Of a stretch of 22,154 nucleotides of DNA, positions 21,425 through 22,154 are shown one piece after another. The DNA is from an uncultured Succinatimonas sp. (GTDB lineage: Bacteria > Pseudomonadota > Gammaproteobacteria > Enterobacterales > Succinivibrionaceae), in the NCBI GenBank assembly GCA_937896115.1, contig CALBLB010000018.1:1-22154 (forward strand). The letters run 5' to 3'. Position 1 is the stretch's first letter; each line of letters starts with the position of its first letter. A program made the translations under genes and the position numbers. The notes under the pieces are model-generated. The model ran no database searches, had not been told where the DNA came from, and was given only the letters and a program-made list of their open reading frames with translations.

Positions 21425-22154
21425 ATGCGGCTTATTCGCTCATGGTCTGATTATAAAAAACAGGGCAATGAAATAGCTCTGGCCATAGGCAATTTTGACG
21501 GTATGCATTTAGGACATCAGGCCGTTTTAAAAAAGCTACGAGAGGAAGCATCGCGGCTTGGTTTAGTTCCAGCAGTGATGACTTTTGAACCTCACCCCCG
21601 TGATTTTTTTCGTCCCGATGAGCCTCATCCTAAGATCTTTACTTTGCGCGATAAAGTCGAAGCGTTTACCCGCGAAAACATTGCATTGATGTTTTGCGTA
21701 CATTTTGACGAAGCGTTTGCAAGACTTGAACCTGACGAGTTCGTGAATAAAGTTTTGTCAGAAAAACTCGGCGTTAAATCGGTGATCGTCGGTTCTCTTT
21801 TTTACTTTGGAAAAGGCGGAAAAGCTTCGTTTGCAGATTTGAAACGTCTTTGTGCCAAGCAAAATATCGAAGCTTTGTCCGTAGAAGGGATCGAAGCTGA
21901 CGGAAAAAGGGTCTCAAGTACCCGAATACGCAATTTGCTCCTGCAGGGAAAATGCGGGGAAGCGGAAGATTTTCTCGGCAGACCCTATACGGTAAGCGGC
22001 AGGATCGCGCACGGTAATGCCTTGGGCAGAACTTTAGGCTTTCCCACAGCCAATGTGGAATTGCACGGTTTGCGCCTTCCTCTTGAAGGAGTTTTTGCAG
22101 TCAGAGTAAATACTGTATACGGCGTGTTTAAAGGAATGTGCAACGCCGGAGTTC
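21425..22154 (+). CDS. ribF: RibF, bifunctional riboflavin kinase/FAD synthetase (N-terminal 243 aa, cut by the right edge)
   Basis: Makes FMN from riboflavin and FAD from FMN. The N-terminal nucleotidyltransferase domain has IGNFDGMHLGHQAVL (21-35), FEPHPRDFF (54-62) and SSTRIRNLLLQG (164-175). The kinase domain begins at SGRIAHGNALGRTLGFPTAN (191-210), with the flavin/ATP-binding GxxxGRTLGFPTAN motif intact. The usual VGxDFRFG segment is changed to VGSLFYFGKGGKA (122-134). GAGG ends 3 bases before ATG 21425. In E. coli the next genes are ileS and lspA, beyond this window. About 60 residues are missing at the right. Confidence 0.96.
   Translation, partial: MRLIRSWSDYKKQGNEIALAIGNFDGMHLGHQAVLKKLREEASRLGLVPAVMTFEPHPRDFFRPDEPHPKIFTLRDKVEAFTRENIALMFCVHFDEAFARLEPDEFVNKVLSEKLGVKSVIVGSLFYFGKGGKASFADLKRLCAKQNIEALSVEGIEADGKRVSSTRIRNLLLQGKCGEAEDFLGRPYTVSGRIAHGNALGRTLGFPTANVELHGLRLPLEGVFAVRVNTVYGVFKGMCNAGV

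Overview
The window is a chromosomal housekeeping segment from a Gammaproteobacterium. A GlnD uridylyltransferase, diacyl lipid A genes, BamA/Skp and the block map|rpsB-tsf-pyrH-frr-uppS-cdsA-dxr-rseP-bamA-skp-lpxD-fabZ-lpxA-lpxB-rnhB-accA-tilS together fix that level. Placing dxr after cdsA follows the Vibrio/Aeromonas-type order rather than that of E. coli. Two things are not typical: dnaE is missing between rnhB and accA, and codon use is distinctive (see below). An Aeromonadales relative such as the Succinivibrionaceae is my guess, not something the sequence proves.

Layout. Positions 1-2730 (minus strand) carry map followed by the N-terminal 636 codons of glnD, which runs off the left edge. 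A divergent AT-rich region (2731-3128) holds the rpsB promoter and a conserved rpsB leader. From 3129 to 20262 all genes lie on the plus strand in one tight cluster: translation (rpsB, tsf, frr), pyrimidine nucleotides (pyrH), isoprenoid and phospholipid precursors (uppS, cdsA, dxr), envelope proteolysis and outer-membrane assembly (rseP, bamA, skp), lipid A synthesis (lpxD, fabZ, lpxA, lpxB), then rnhB, accA and tilS. Many junctions overlap by 4-10 bases, which suggests translational coupling. An intrinsic terminator/attenuator separates rpsB from tsf. Positions 20263-20880 are intergenic but structured. On the right, rpsT (minus strand, GTG start) and ribF (plus strand, cut by the right edge) diverge.

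The genes work together in envelope biogenesis. UppS makes the undecaprenyl carrier from precursors fed by the Dxr pathway. CdsA makes CDP-diacylglycerol. AccA and FabZ serve fatty-acid synthesis. LpxA, LpxD and LpxB build lipid A. BamA and Skp assemble outer-membrane proteins, and RseP transmits envelope stress.

No phage, insertion sequence, CRISPR array, tRNA or rRNA was seen. The most interesting items are: (1) a candidate unannotated small RNA at about 20545-20678 with its own promoter and a strong terminator; (2) an odd uppS start region with a duplicated start context and a perfect 10-bp hairpin in the first codons; (3) a window-wide habit of encoding Ile-Gly as ATA-GGN; (4) excess GGATCC/GATC sites; and (5) a 55-residue acidic tail on LpxB.
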